From: Lachnospiraceae bacterium AM48-27BH
GTDB lineage: Bacteria; Bacillota; Clostridia; Lachnospirales; Lachnospiraceae
Length of the DNA: 58,559 bases
Direction: 5' to 3'
Assembly (NCBI GenBank): GCA_003478355.1
Contig: QUFC01000026.1
Location: 1 to 58,559, forward strand
The number at the start of each line of letters is the position of its first letter. Within the stretch, counting starts at the first letter, position 1. Shown here one piece after another: positions 50,111 to 57,776 of this stretch. A program made the position numbers and the translations under genes. The notes under the pieces were generated by a model, which made no database searches, had not been told where the DNA came from, and was given only the letters and a program-made list of their open reading frames with translations.

Positions 50111-50479
50111 GTGGGCAATATAACTTTTGGATCATTTATAGCTGAGAAACGCAAGGCACATAAATTCAATTTACGCGATACAGCCAAGCATTTGAATATT
50201 GCTTATGGCTATCTGTGTGACATTGAACAAAGCCGCCGTCCTGCTCCCACTGGAGATTTTGTGGAACGCATCTCTGCCTTTCTGAATTTGGATAAATCAG
50301 AACATGAGTTGCTTTTGGATCTGGCCGCAAAATCACGCAATACAGTATCTGCTGATTTGCCAGACTATATCATGGAAAAAGATATTGTTCGGGCGGCCTT
50401 GCGTGTGGCAAAAGAAGTAGACGCTACCGATGAAGAATGGCAGACATTTATGAAAATGCTAAAGGAGCGTAAACGATAG
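50111..50479 (+). CDS. XRE family repressor (ImmR-like)
   Basis: A 122-residue regulator with an N-terminal helix-turn-helix (FNLRDTAKHLNIAYGYLCDI, then EQSRRPAPTGDFVERISAFL). GTG 50111 is taken as start because GAGAGGTGA lies 8 bases upstream; GTG 50102 is an alternative. It is followed 11 bases later by an ImmA/IrrE-type protease gene. Such pairs (ImmR/ImmA of ICEBs1) keep an ICE silent until DNA damage, when the protease cleaves the repressor. Here a LexA box adds a second link to damage. Confidence 0.85.
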   Translation: MGNITFGSFIAEKRKAHKFNLRDTAKHLNIAYGYLCDIEQSRRPAPTGDFVERISAFLNLDKSEHELLLDLAAKSRNTVSADLPDYIMEKDIVRAALRVAKEVDATDEEWQTFMKMLKERKR

Positions 50480-50490
50480 GGGGGATAGCT

Positions 50491-51105
50491 TTGTCAATTC
50501 CACAAATCCGTACAGAAGCAATCGAGGCGGTAGGGCGAAAAATCCTGATGGAATATGATCCCTCTCTGCTATCCGGGCAACCATATCCTGTGCCAATCGA
50601 AACCATTATCGAGACAAAGTTTGATCTAATCCTGGAGTTTCATACACTAAGAAAAAACCCCAAGATATTAGGGGAAACAATTTTCGATGACGGTGCCGTT
50701 GTTTTATATGACCAGATACAGAGACAGTATCGAATGATTGCAGTAAGAGCCGGTACAATCTTAATTGATGAACGGCTTTGTGATCCGTCAAAATTAGGGC
50801 GGCTCCGTTTTACCTGTGCCCATGAGCTGGCTCATTGGGTACTACATAAGAAGTTGTACTCCGGTACTGGAGATGTTGCTGCTTATAACGGAAATGTTTC
50901 TTCCGATGAAAGTCATGGCATAATTGAGCGCCAGGCAGATACTCTGGCTTCTGCTCTGCTGATGCCTTTACCGCAGATCAAAAAATGTTTTTACCGACTT
51001 AGAATGGGTCGGACAGATGAACAGCTCATTGCTGAAATGGCAAACATTTTTGAGGTTTCCAAGCAAGCAATGCAGATTCGTCTAAAATCCAGGAACCTGA
51101 TATAA
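50491..51105 (+). CDS. ImmA/IrrE-type metallopeptidase
   Basis: A 204-residue zinc peptidase with the HExxH motif at residues 111-115 (CAHELAHWVLHKK) and the downstream glutamate in ERQADTLASALLMP. ImmA/IrrE proteins cleave XRE-type repressors; the adjacent XRE gene is the natural target. The start is TTG 50491, after a G-rich ribosome site (AGGGGGG). It is full length. A terminator follows. Confidence 0.85.
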   Translation: MSIPQIRTEAIEAVGRKILMEYDPSLLSGQPYPVPIETIIETKFDLILEFHTLRKNPKILGETIFDDGAVVLYDQIQRQYRMIAVRAGTILIDERLCDPSKLGRLRFTCAHELAHWVLHKKLYSGTGDVAAYNGNVSSDESHGIIERQADTLASALLMPLPQIKKCFYRLRMGRTDEQLIAEMANIFEVSKQAMQIRLKSRNLI

Positions 51106-51118
51106 CCAAAGAGCGGGA

Positions 51119-51146
51119 ATAGAGAGAGGTTCTCCCCTCTCTCTAT
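51119..51146 (+). terminator. Intrinsic terminator after the ImmA-type gene
   Basis: ATAGAGAGAGG (51119-51129) pairs perfectly with CCTCTCTCTAT (51136-51146); outer bases (AGCGG / CCGCT) extend the stem. The downstream T run is weak. Confidence 0.6.
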
Positions 51147-51177
51147 CTCCTCCGCTATGCTATTTTGTACCTAATAT

Positions 51178-51195
51178 GTTCGCAATATTGCGAAC
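51178..51195 (+). promoter_or_regulatory. Perfect 18-base operator before the sigma-like gene
   Basis: GTTCGCAATATTGCGAAC is a perfect palindrome 15 bases before ATG 51211 and next to the ribosome site. It matches the site at 50075-50092, so the XRE protein probably represses the gene at 51211 as well as its own. Confidence 0.7.
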
Positions 51196-51210
51196 AAGGA
51201 GGGATATTCT

Positions 51211-51747
51211 ATGAGGAAAGAAAGCACAACAATTCAAAAATGTAACAGCAGACTAACAGCTTTAGGGCTTAACAGCGACGCTGCGTTTCATAGAAGCAGG
51301 CTGATTCTAAAGATTTACCGGGATGTAGTCTGGGTTCTGAGTGAACGGGCAGAAGAATTGCAAGAAACTGCTTGGATTATGGGAGAACAAGATATAGAGT
51401 CTGGCCTCTGCTATCTTGAAAATTTTGCACCAGATATTGAACTACAAGCCTTTGAAGAAAAAGTGTGCTGCCTTGTTCAAAATCAAATGCTGGTCAATAT
51501 TATTGACCGTGCGCTCCTTCGTCTGAAACGGTATCCGGATCGAGGAGAACTTTACTATGAAATTTTGACTAAGCAATTCATCTATCGGTTCAACAGTACA
51601 GAGAAAGAATTGCTGGAAGAACTAAATATAGAGCGCAGTGTCTTTTATGACCGAAAACGAGAAGCTATCTATTTATTTTCTGTTTGCTTGTTTGGATATT
51701 CTATTCCAGAAGTCCTAGAGGAACTGCCCCGACTAAATCCCGACTAA
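51211..51747 (+). CDS. ArpU/sigma-like transcriptional regulator
   Basis: A 178-residue protein with a C-terminal helix-turn-helix of region-4 type (TEKELLEELNIERSVFYDRK, then REAIYLFSVCLFG), like ArpU-type late-gene activators of phages and ICEs. AAGGAGGG precedes ATG 51211, and the perfect operator at 51178 sits just upstream. It ends inside a run of CCGAC repeats. It is likely the activator of the excision module, silenced by XRE until induction (inference). Confidence 0.65.
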   Translation: MRKESTTIQKCNSRLTALGLNSDAAFHRSRLILKIYRDVVWVLSERAEELQETAWIMGEQDIESGLCYLENFAPDIELQAFEEKVCCLVQNQMLVNIIDRALLRLKRYPDRGELYYEILTKQFIYRFNSTEKELLEELNIERSVFYDRKREAIYLFSVCLFGYSIPEVLEELPRLNPD

Positions 51748-51797
51748 ATTCCGACAAATCCCCGACCTAATCCCTACTCCCTTCCGACTTCCGACCT
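51728..51797 (+). repeat. CCGAC direct-repeat array
   Basis: Seven spaced copies of CCGAC, or a near match, in 70 bases (CCCGACTAAATCCCGACTAA, then TTCCGACAAATCCCCGACC, then TTCCGACTTCCGACC), spaced 7-12 bases apart at first. It begins within the last codons of the gene at 51211. Just after it, CTATAC-TTG-GTATAG (51799-51813) is an inverted repeat. The layout suggests an activator-binding array before a promoter. Confidence 0.5.
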
Positions 51798-51852
51798 GCT
51801 ATACTTGGTATAGTGGCAGGAATGCGCTAAATTGAATACTTTTCTACATAAG

Positions 51853-51876
51853 GCCCGGCATTAACCGGGCTTTTTT
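51853..51876 (+). terminator. GC-rich hairpin with T run
   Basis: GCCCGG (51853-51858), loop CATTAA, CCGGGC (51865-51870) and TTTTTT (51871-51876). It is a clean intrinsic terminator between the CCGAC array and the gene at 52048, perhaps an attenuator. The rest of 51877-52047 shows only a second weak promoter-like stretch and no gene. Confidence 0.75.
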
Positions 51877-52047
51877 CATTCCTGCTGTAATATGGCGGCA
51901 GGAACATGGCTGGAGGTGAAAACACTTCCGGCCTTTTTCTTTGCCCGGTATTAGGAGGCCGGTATGCGCTGGGAGGCGTACATAGCAAAATATCCATGAC
52001 ACCGTTCAAATTCACTGACTACCAAGAATTTGAACGGAGGAAAGGAT

Positions 52048-52701
52048 ATGACAAGAGTATTCATTTGGAAAAATAACAGCCCACAGGAATGGGAGGAAAT
52101 CAGTTTTTCAGCGTTCAGTAAGGCACGCCGCAACGGTTGCTTTACTGGGCGCTTTTTTATTGAGACAACCGAAAATGTTGATGGTCACAACGAAAGAGTT
52201 ATTACCGAGTGCTCACAAGCTCGTTATAAAACACATCGCCAAGAATTAGGAACTATCAATCAAGATGTGGTTCATACGAACTCTCCCCAAAGACACGATA
52301 CCTATGTCTACTACTTTGCAGATGGTTCGCGTTCTACGCTGGTTTTAGGAGCAGACGATGATTCCTGTGTCAATGGAGCTTGGATTGCCGAATTGCGAGA
52401 ACTGGATCGCTTGGAATACAATAATCAACACACACAAACACGCCGTCACTGTTCTTTGGATGCTCAGGACCCCGAAGGAATGGGAGGGTACTATACAGGT
52501 GATGATATGGAACGCGTGCAGTTTGAATTGGAAGTAGAAGATTTTCTCACTTCACTTCCCAAAGACCTGGAACAAATTGCTCGCCTTTTGTGTGAGGGTT
52601 TTTCTGCCGCAGAAATTGCTCGTAAGCAAGGGGTCAATCGGTCCTCAATATGCAGAAAAATTAAGAAGATACAGGATGCCATGATGCACTATAATCCTTA
52701 A
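52048..52701 (+). CDS. Sigma-70-like regulator with C-terminal HTH
   Basis: A 217-residue protein with a C-terminal helix-turn-helix (EQIARLLCEGFSAAEIARKQ, then GVNRSSICRKIKKIQ) of sigma region-4 type, and an N-terminal half that does not resemble a core sigma factor. ATG 52048 is chosen because GGAGGAAAGG lies just before it; 52030 lacks a site. It is followed by a strong terminator and the recombinase module. Proteins of this kind in mobile elements switch on transfer or excision genes. Confidence 0.7.
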   Translation: MTRVFIWKNNSPQEWEEISFSAFSKARRNGCFTGRFFIETTENVDGHNERVITECSQARYKTHRQELGTINQDVVHTNSPQRHDTYVYYFADGSRSTLVLGADDDSCVNGAWIAELRELDRLEYNNQHTQTRRHCSLDAQDPEGMGGYYTGDDMERVQFELEVEDFLTSLPKDLEQIARLLCEGFSAAEIARKQGVNRSSICRKIKKIQDAMMHYNP

Positions 52702-52717
52702 GCAACAAACCATCTAA

Positions 52718-52756
52718 AGCATAGCCCTGCCATTTTGGCAGGGCTATGCTACTTTT
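52718..52756 (+). terminator. Strong intrinsic terminator
   Basis: AGCATAGCCCTGCC (52718-52731) pairs perfectly with GGCAGGGCTATGCT (52737-52750), and TTTTT follows. It ends the sigma-like gene. Confidence 0.9.
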
Positions 52757-52884
52757 TGAATTAAATTTTGCAATCTGCGCAACAAACGGCCTCTGCCGTG
52801 GCCTACAAGTGAGAGGCACAAATGCCAGGGAAGGGCATTGGGTCCCTCAGTCTCTAAATTAACAGTAATAGGAGCGAACAGGCC

Positions 52885-53112
52885 ATGAAACAAGAAACTG
52901 AAAATCGGCAACAGAGGCCGCAGATGATTTGCCTGTGTGCAACTTGTGCCAATGCTTTTTATAATGTTCCAACCATAAGGATTCAGCGCGTGGATCGCTA
53001 TCAACTTGTAAAAGATACCTGTACTTATTGCGGGGTCCGCAATGGGTATGACTATATCATTACTCCTCGTAAATCGACACGCCGTCATTCAGGAAATGAG
53101 GCGAGGTTATGA
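52885..53112 (+). CDS. Small zinc-ribbon-like protein of the integration module
   Basis: A 75-residue basic protein with CLCATC and CTYCG pairs, suited to one zinc site (CATC near residue 19, CTYC near 47). ATG 52885 follows AGGAGCG. It overlaps the next gene by four bases (ATGA). It lies at the head of the recombinase unit and may act as an excision or DNA-binding helper. No family is recognised with certainty. Confidence 0.65.
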   Translation: MKQETENRQQRPQMICLCATCANAFYNVPTIRIQRVDRYQLVKDTCTYCGVRNGYDYIITPRKSTRRHSGNEARL

Positions 53113-53480
53113 ACAAGAAAGATGTCTGTGCAACCCAAATAGCCTATGTACGATTTACGGAAGATGATTTGGCAGACCTGGATAATCAAGTTCGTCGTGT
53201 AGGTGCGTCATCCAGAGGCGCATATATCCGCAGTTTAATTAAAGGAGTTCGTCCTGTTGAACTCCCTCCAGCAGACTATGTAGCTCTGATTGATGAATTA
53301 GCTAAACTTCGCCGCAGCATTGATACAATGGCAGCTCGCGCGGCGGACAACAAGGCGTCTGCACTCAGCCCTGTCGAATACTATACATTATCCAGTCTTA
53401 CGGCGTTGACACTTCAAAAGATCCGGCTTGCAGCATTACCACAACAGTATCACTTACCGGAGGATATGAGCCATGAATGA
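53109..53480 (+). CDS. Second MobC-like ribbon-helix-helix protein
   Basis: A 123-residue protein with an N-terminal ribbon-helix-helix (IAYVRFTEDDLADLDNQVRR, then VGASSRGAYIRSLIKGVRP) like MobC-type relaxosome proteins. It is clearly different from the MobC at 25273. It is coupled to the genes on both sides by four- to eight-base overlaps. Because it lies with the recombinase and not with a relaxase, it may serve excision directionality instead of mobilisation (inference). Confidence 0.75.
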   Translation: MNKKDVCATQIAYVRFTEDDLADLDNQVRRVGASSRGAYIRSLIKGVRPVELPPADYVALIDELAKLRRSIDTMAARAADNKASALSPVEYYTLSSLTALTLQKIRLAALPQQYHLPEDMSHE

Positions 53481-53595
53481 AACAATTATTGACCGCACTT
53501 ATGTGTGCTTAAAGCTGATTGATATGCTCTACAAAAAGGGACTTATCAACGAAGCAACCTATTTTAATGTGAAACGAACCTATCAGAACAAGTAG
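53473..53595 (+). CDS. 40-residue protein before the recombinase
   Basis: A short ORF, MNETIIDRTYVCLKLIDMLY and on to KRTYQNK, overlapping the previous gene by eight bases. The size, helical character and tight coupling support it as real. It resembles SHOCT-like short helical motifs only loosely. Function unknown. Confidence 0.6.
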   Translation: MNETIIDRTYVCLKLIDMLYKKGLINEATYFNVKRTYQNK

Positions 53596-53715
53596 GTTTT
53601 TTGCGCTGGGTTGTCAAGGATGTCAGCCCAGCGTCCATATCATTGCAGATTAAAGATTTTTTGAGTATTCTCGTTTTGTCAGAAGAAATCAGGAACACTA
53701 AAGGAGGAAGATGCT

Positions 53716-55457
53716 ATGTACAATATGTCGCCGTACTCATTATCTCGATCTTTTCGGGACAAACCCTGTCGGGCAGTCATATATGGCCGTGCCTCAACAG
53801 AACACGAGGCCCAGGTCAAAGCCCTGCAAAATCAGATGCAGTGGTATGATGATGTTGCTCGATTTCATCCTCAGTGGAATGTTATCAACCGCTACATCGA
53901 CCAAGGCATTACCGGAACTCAGGTCTATAAACGGGATGCCTTTATGCAGATGATGGAGGATGCCAAACAGCATAAATTCGATTTGATCGTCACTCGCGAG
54001 GTCTGCCGCTTCGCCAGAAACACGGTAGATGCACTGGTCTGTGTTCGCCAACTCGCCGCCATGGGAATTGAAGTCTATTTTGTGAATGATAACATTTGGA
54101 CTCTTGACGGTGATGGCGAGCTGCGACTGACCATTATGGCTACTATGGCACAGGAAGAAAGCCGCAAAATCAGTGAACGCTCTCTTGCAGGACAACGGGT
54201 CAGTCGCGAAAAAGGCGTCCTCTATGGAAACGGGAACATTTTCGGATATACCAGAAACAAACTCACCAAGCAGTTTGAAATTGATCCCGATCAAGCGGAA
54301 ACCGTAAAAATGATTTTTGACCTCTATGATTCCGGCATGGGGGAAACCTTAGTAGCAAAAGAGCTAACCCGCCTTGGCCGCAAAAACGGAGTAGGTAAGG
54401 TCAAGTGGGACGCCGGAAAAGTATCAAAGATCATCAAGCGCAAAAACTATCTGGGGTACACAGTTTACTGTCAGTCTTATTCCAATAACTATTTGGAGCA
54501 AAAGAGAATCAAGCGTGACGAGAGTGAGTTTGTCTATGTAAAAGGTGGCTTCCCTCAGATTATCTCGGAGGAACAGTACGAGCGGTGTAATGCCATTCGT
54601 CGCAGTAGGACCAAACGGCTGACCGATGAGAAAGGCCGTACACGGAGTTTGGTATTCAGCAGGCTCAGAATGTGTGGGGTAGAAAAATGAGGTGTCGTTG
54701 TGGTTCTCCCATGCTTCGACATCGTTGGAGAACCAATAATGCAGGAAAGCCTATCTATGGATATGAATGCAAACGACACCATGATACCCCCCGCATCCGC
54801 CTTCAGAATGAACAAGGCAATCCAACACCTATCTGTGAGATCAAGCCGGTTGGACAAAGCAAGCTGGAACTGATGGCCTCCAAAATATTTGAGAGGGTAT
54901 GGGGAGACCAAAGAGAAATCGTCCTCCAGACCTGCAAAATGCTGGATGCTTGCTACAAGCCAGACGCAGATCGTCGAGCAGATTTGATGAAAGCGAAAGA
55001 TGACTCTATTCAGTTGCTCCAACAACAGCTGGATGACTTGGTTGTGGTCCGTGCCCGTGGAGAGATTGAGCAGGATAAGTTCCTCCAGCGGACCATAGAA
55101 ATTCAGCAGCAGATGGAGGCCCTTCGTCAGAGCAAAGCTCAAATTGCTTCAGAGGACTACAATCCCGGACGCCTGGATATGGAAGCCATTGAAGCAGCGT
55201 TGTGCGAGGCAGTTGAAATGCATGACGGTCTGGTAAGCGAGGATTTCATTGATCTCTTTGTTTCACAGGTTACACCACTGTCTGATTCCCGCTTTGCCTG
55301 GTGCTTGGACTTTTCTCCGCAGCCCACAGTTGCCTTTCTGAATTTAGCCGGTCAGAGGAAGTACACGACCTGCTCTATGGATAGTAAATTACACTTTGGT
55401 CCTTTTGCTGATGAGGAGGGGCACACCATCCCTTTTCCGGGCAGCCTGCGTCGGTGA
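53716..55457 (+). pseudogene. Large serine recombinase / integrase (one-base frameshift)
   Basis: Element integrase of the large serine recombinase class. The catalytic Ser is at residue 27 (AVIYGRASTEHEA), followed by the resolvase core (TREVCRFARNTVDAL, MAQEESRKISER), a recombinase domain, a zinc ribbon (CRCG...C) and a coiled coil. As read it stops at 54690; the rest is open from 54672 to 55457. One missing G at 54644-54645 joins them as RTREFGIQQAQNVWGRKMRC. The restored protein is about 580 residues. AAAGGAGGA precedes ATG 53716. It should cut at an att site close to its 3' end. Confidence 0.85.
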
Positions 55458-55482
55458 GCTGCCCGGACAGCTCTAATTCAAA

Positions 55483-55513
55483 ATGTACATCGTTATATAC
55501 ACAAGGTATGTAC
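55483..55513 (+). other. Candidate attachment site (right end)
   Basis: GTACAT (55485-55490) and ATGTAC (55508-55513) form an inverted repeat around a 17-base centre, just after the recombinase stop. Serine recombinase att sites are imperfect inverted repeats with a two-base core and often lie here. The core cannot be fixed without an empty site or the left end. Confidence 0.4.
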
Positions 55514-55561
55514 GGCGCAGGCAGCAATCGCACAGAAGAACAACAAATAATAAAAATAGAA

Positions 55562-55597
55562 ATGGGTGTCGCATTTTTTGTGGCACCCATTTTTTCA
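55562..55597. terminator. Terminator between the recombinase and MGMT genes
   Basis: ATGGGTGTC (55562-55570) pairs with GGCACCCAT (55582-55590), followed by TTTTTT. It ends at the 3' end of the opposing MGMT gene, so the element boundary is probably just left of here. Confidence 0.75.
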
Positions 55598-55924
55598 TCA
55601 GCAATCCCACTGATATTTCTTTAAATCTACATGATTCCTGTCTTTTAATTCTACTCCTTCCTGCATCAGAAGAAATCCCTGTTCTACCCATCCAGGTGCC
55701 AGCCGTCCGGCGTGATTAACGACCCGATGACAGGGAAATTCACCGAATTGTTCGGCGTGGGAGAGGGCGCGGGCCACCAGGCGGGAATTTTTCTCCTTGC
55801 CGATGAGCCGGGCGATCTGGCCGTAGGTGGCCACTTTTCCTTCTGGGATTTCTTCCACCACGGAGAGAACTTCATAAGCAAAAGTATCATCAAAACTGGT
55901 ATGGGACCACGTGTGCTGTTTCAT
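55598..55924 (-). CDS. MGMT-family DNA alkyltransferase-like protein
   Basis: A 108-residue protein of the O6-alkylguanine-DNA alkyltransferase family, short form with only the C-terminal domain. The active-site motif is PCHRVV at residues 64-69, with Cys65 kept (alkyltransferase-like ATL proteins have Trp there), so it may repair alkyl lesions. EGKVATYGQIARLIGKEKNS is the usual helix-turn-helix. The start is set at 55924 (MKQHTWSH), 10 bases after GAAAGG; ATG 55948 would overlap the IS end. The IS element lies just upstream and may have replaced its promoter. Confidence 0.8.
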   Translation of the reverse strand: MKQHTWSHTSFDDTFAYEVLSVVEEIPEGKVATYGQIARLIGKEKNSRLVARALSHAEQFGEFPCHRVVNHAGRLAPGWVEQGFLLMQEGVELKDRNHVDLKKYQWDC

Positions 55925-56003
55925 AAATAAAATCCTTTCGTTTGCCATAGGCGGAAACCCACTACCTTCAGGTGGTGGGAGGAGCCTTGTAAATCTTTCG
56001 TCA

Positions 56004-56212
56004 TTACCCCTGACTCTCAATATATTTTTGTATGGTAGCTGACGATACTTCTCCGATGCTACAAGCAAAATATCCGTCTGACCAAAATATCTTTTTTTTC
56101 CAATACTGTTTAGACAGAAGCGAACCATATTTGTGCCATAAATAATACGTTGTTTCTTGCTTTACAATTTTGACAATATCGCAAACCCTATCTATTATCC
56201 ATAATTCACCTC
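56004..56212 (-). pseudogene. tnpA: Remnant of IS200-type transposase TnpA (Y1)
   Basis: On the minus strand the frame ending at TAA 56006-56004 reads HKYGSLLSKQYWKKKIFWSD, then GYFACSIGEVSSATIQKYI, which is the C-terminal part of IS200/IS605 Y1 transposases including the Tyr region (GYFACSIG). The N-terminal half with the HUH histidines is missing, so the enzyme is dead. It runs divergently from tnpB. Confidence 0.75.
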
Positions 56213-56282
56213 AAAACATTGATTTTCATTAATTGTCATTATATAATATATTTAGTGAAATATCTATGAAAGGAGTACATCC

Positions 56283-57422
56283 ATGGAACAGATGACGATT
56301 ACAGCTAAAATTCAAATAGTCGTAGATGAAACAGATAAGGTTTTGCTTGATGAAACGATGTCTGTTTATCGTAATGCCTGTAATTATGTTTCAGACTATA
56401 TATTCCGTACTCATGACTTAAAGCAGTTTTCACTTAATAAGATTTTGTATTCTACTTTACGAGAAAAGTTTAACCTTAAATCGCAAATGGCTCAGTCTGT
56501 TTTAAAGACTGTTATCGCCAGATGTAAGGCCATTCTTGAGAATCAAAATGAATGGATGAAACCCTCGTTCAAAAAGCCTCAGTATGATTTGGTTTGGAAC
56601 AGAGATTATTCCTTAACACAAAACTGCTTTTCGATCAATACGCTAAACGGTCGTGTGAAGTTATCTTATTTTGCAGATGGAATGTCTAAGTATTTCGACC
56701 ATACGATTTATAAGTTTGGTACAGCTAAACTTGTAAATAAGCATGGCAAGTATTATCTTCACATACCAGTAACTTACGATGTCGAAGAAAGTAATATTTC
56801 TGACATCTGTAATGTTGTGGGCATAGACAGAGGTATTAACTTTGTTGTTGCCACTTATGACAGCAAAAACAAGTCTGGATTTGTTAGTGGTAAGGCTATA
56901 AAGCAAAAACGTGCTAATTATTCCAAACTTCGTAAAGAACTTCAAATGCGACAGACCTCATCTTCAAGACGAAGAATGAAAGCGATTGGTGGGCGAGAAA
57001 ACCGTTGGATGCAGGATATGAACCATCAGGTATCAAAGGCACTCGTTGAAAATAACCCAAAGCACACGCTCTTTGTATTGGAAGATTTGTCAGGTATTCG
57101 TAATGCTACAGAACGTGTTAAAACAAAAGACCGTTATGTTTCTGTATCATGGTCTTTCTATGACCTTGAGCAAAAACTAATCTACAAAGCAAAACAGAAT
57201 CAGTCTTCTGTTATTAAGGTAGACCCCCGTTATACAAGTCAGTGCTGCCCTTGTTGCGGACACGTTGAAAAATCTAACCGCAATAAAAAGATACATCTGT
57301 TTGCTTGCAAAAACTGTGGTTACAAATCGAATGATGACCGCATTGGAGCAATGAATCTGTATCGTATGGGAATAGACTATCTTGTAGATAGCCAAGTACC
57401 TAATACAGTTGTAACAGAGTAA
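56283..57422 (+). CDS. tnpB: TnpB RNA-guided nuclease (IS605 OrfB)
   Basis: A 379-residue TnpB. RuvC-like residues are present: Asp182 (VVGIDRGINF), Glu267 (FVLEDLSGIR) and Asp352 (SNDDRIGAMN). The zinc ribbon is CPCC (322-325) and CKNC (342-345). ATG 56283 follows GAAAGGAG. TnpB proteins cut DNA guided by an RNA made from the right end of the element and need a short TAM beside the left end. This copy looks intact although its tnpA is broken. Confidence 0.9.
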   Translation: MEQMTITAKIQIVVDETDKVLLDETMSVYRNACNYVSDYIFRTHDLKQFSLNKILYSTLREKFNLKSQMAQSVLKTVIARCKAILENQNEWMKPSFKKPQYDLVWNRDYSLTQNCFSINTLNGRVKLSYFADGMSKYFDHTIYKFGTAKLVNKHGKYYLHIPVTYDVEESNISDICNVVGIDRGINFVVATYDSKNKSGFVSGKAIKQKRANYSKLRKELQMRQTSSSRRRMKAIGGRENRWMQDMNHQVSKALVENNPKHTLFVLEDLSGIRNATERVKTKDRYVSVSWSFYDLEQKLIYKAKQNQSSVIKVDPRYTSQCCPCCGHVEKSNRNKKIHLFACKNCGYKSNDDRIGAMNLYRMGIDYLVDSQVPNTVVTE

Positions 57423-57563
57423 ACTCTGCTACAAAGGGTGCTGCCAACCATCCTATGATGTAACGCCACTTTAGATAGCAATATCTATCGGGGATTAAAG
57501 GTCGGAGGTGCAAGCCGTTCGTACGACTGGGCAGTTACAAGCCCATTACCTTTAGGTGATGGG
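57423..57563 (+). ncRNA. Probable omegaRNA (reRNA) of TnpB
   Basis: The 140 bases between the tnpB stop and the right-end hairpin are free of genes and structured (GGTCGGAGGTGCAAGCC..., right-end hairpin at 57542-57563). In this family the guide RNA scaffold covers this stretch and the guide is the flanking DNA just beyond it, here starting near TAGTTGACAGAATCTCCT. Confidence 0.6.
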
Positions 57564-57620
57564 TAGTTGACAGAATCTCCTGTCTGAAACTGTTATAAAA
57601 ACGTAATCTTTTGTTTCTTG

Positions 57621-57661
57621 TTCTTTCCTATTTTACCACTTAGAATAAAAATAGGAAAGAA
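57621..57661. terminator. Bidirectional terminator-like hairpin
   Basis: TTCTTTCCTATTTT (57621-57634) pairs perfectly with AAAATAGGAAAGAA (57648-57661). The AT-rich stem lies between the IS and the LURP-one-like gene. Confidence 0.6.
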
Positions 57662-57776
57662 AATAACGGTTCAGTAGGTCTGCGCACTTTGCCGCGATGA
57701 CTGTAAGAAAACATAGAATAGAAAGCAAAAATATAGTGGGCAGTAACAAAATGAGTGAGTATAGGAGGTGCAGTAT

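Larger units (their letters stand above)
55958..57563. mobile_element. IS200/IS605-type element with TnpB
   Basis: Bounded by subterminal hairpins CCCACTACC-TTCA-GGTGGTGGG (55958-55979) and CCCATTACC-TTTA-GGTGATGGG (57542-57563), each with one wobble pair, as in IS200/IS605 ends. It contains a tnpA remnant on the minus strand and an intact tnpB on the plus strand. With tnpA broken it can move only with help in trans. Confidence 0.8.
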
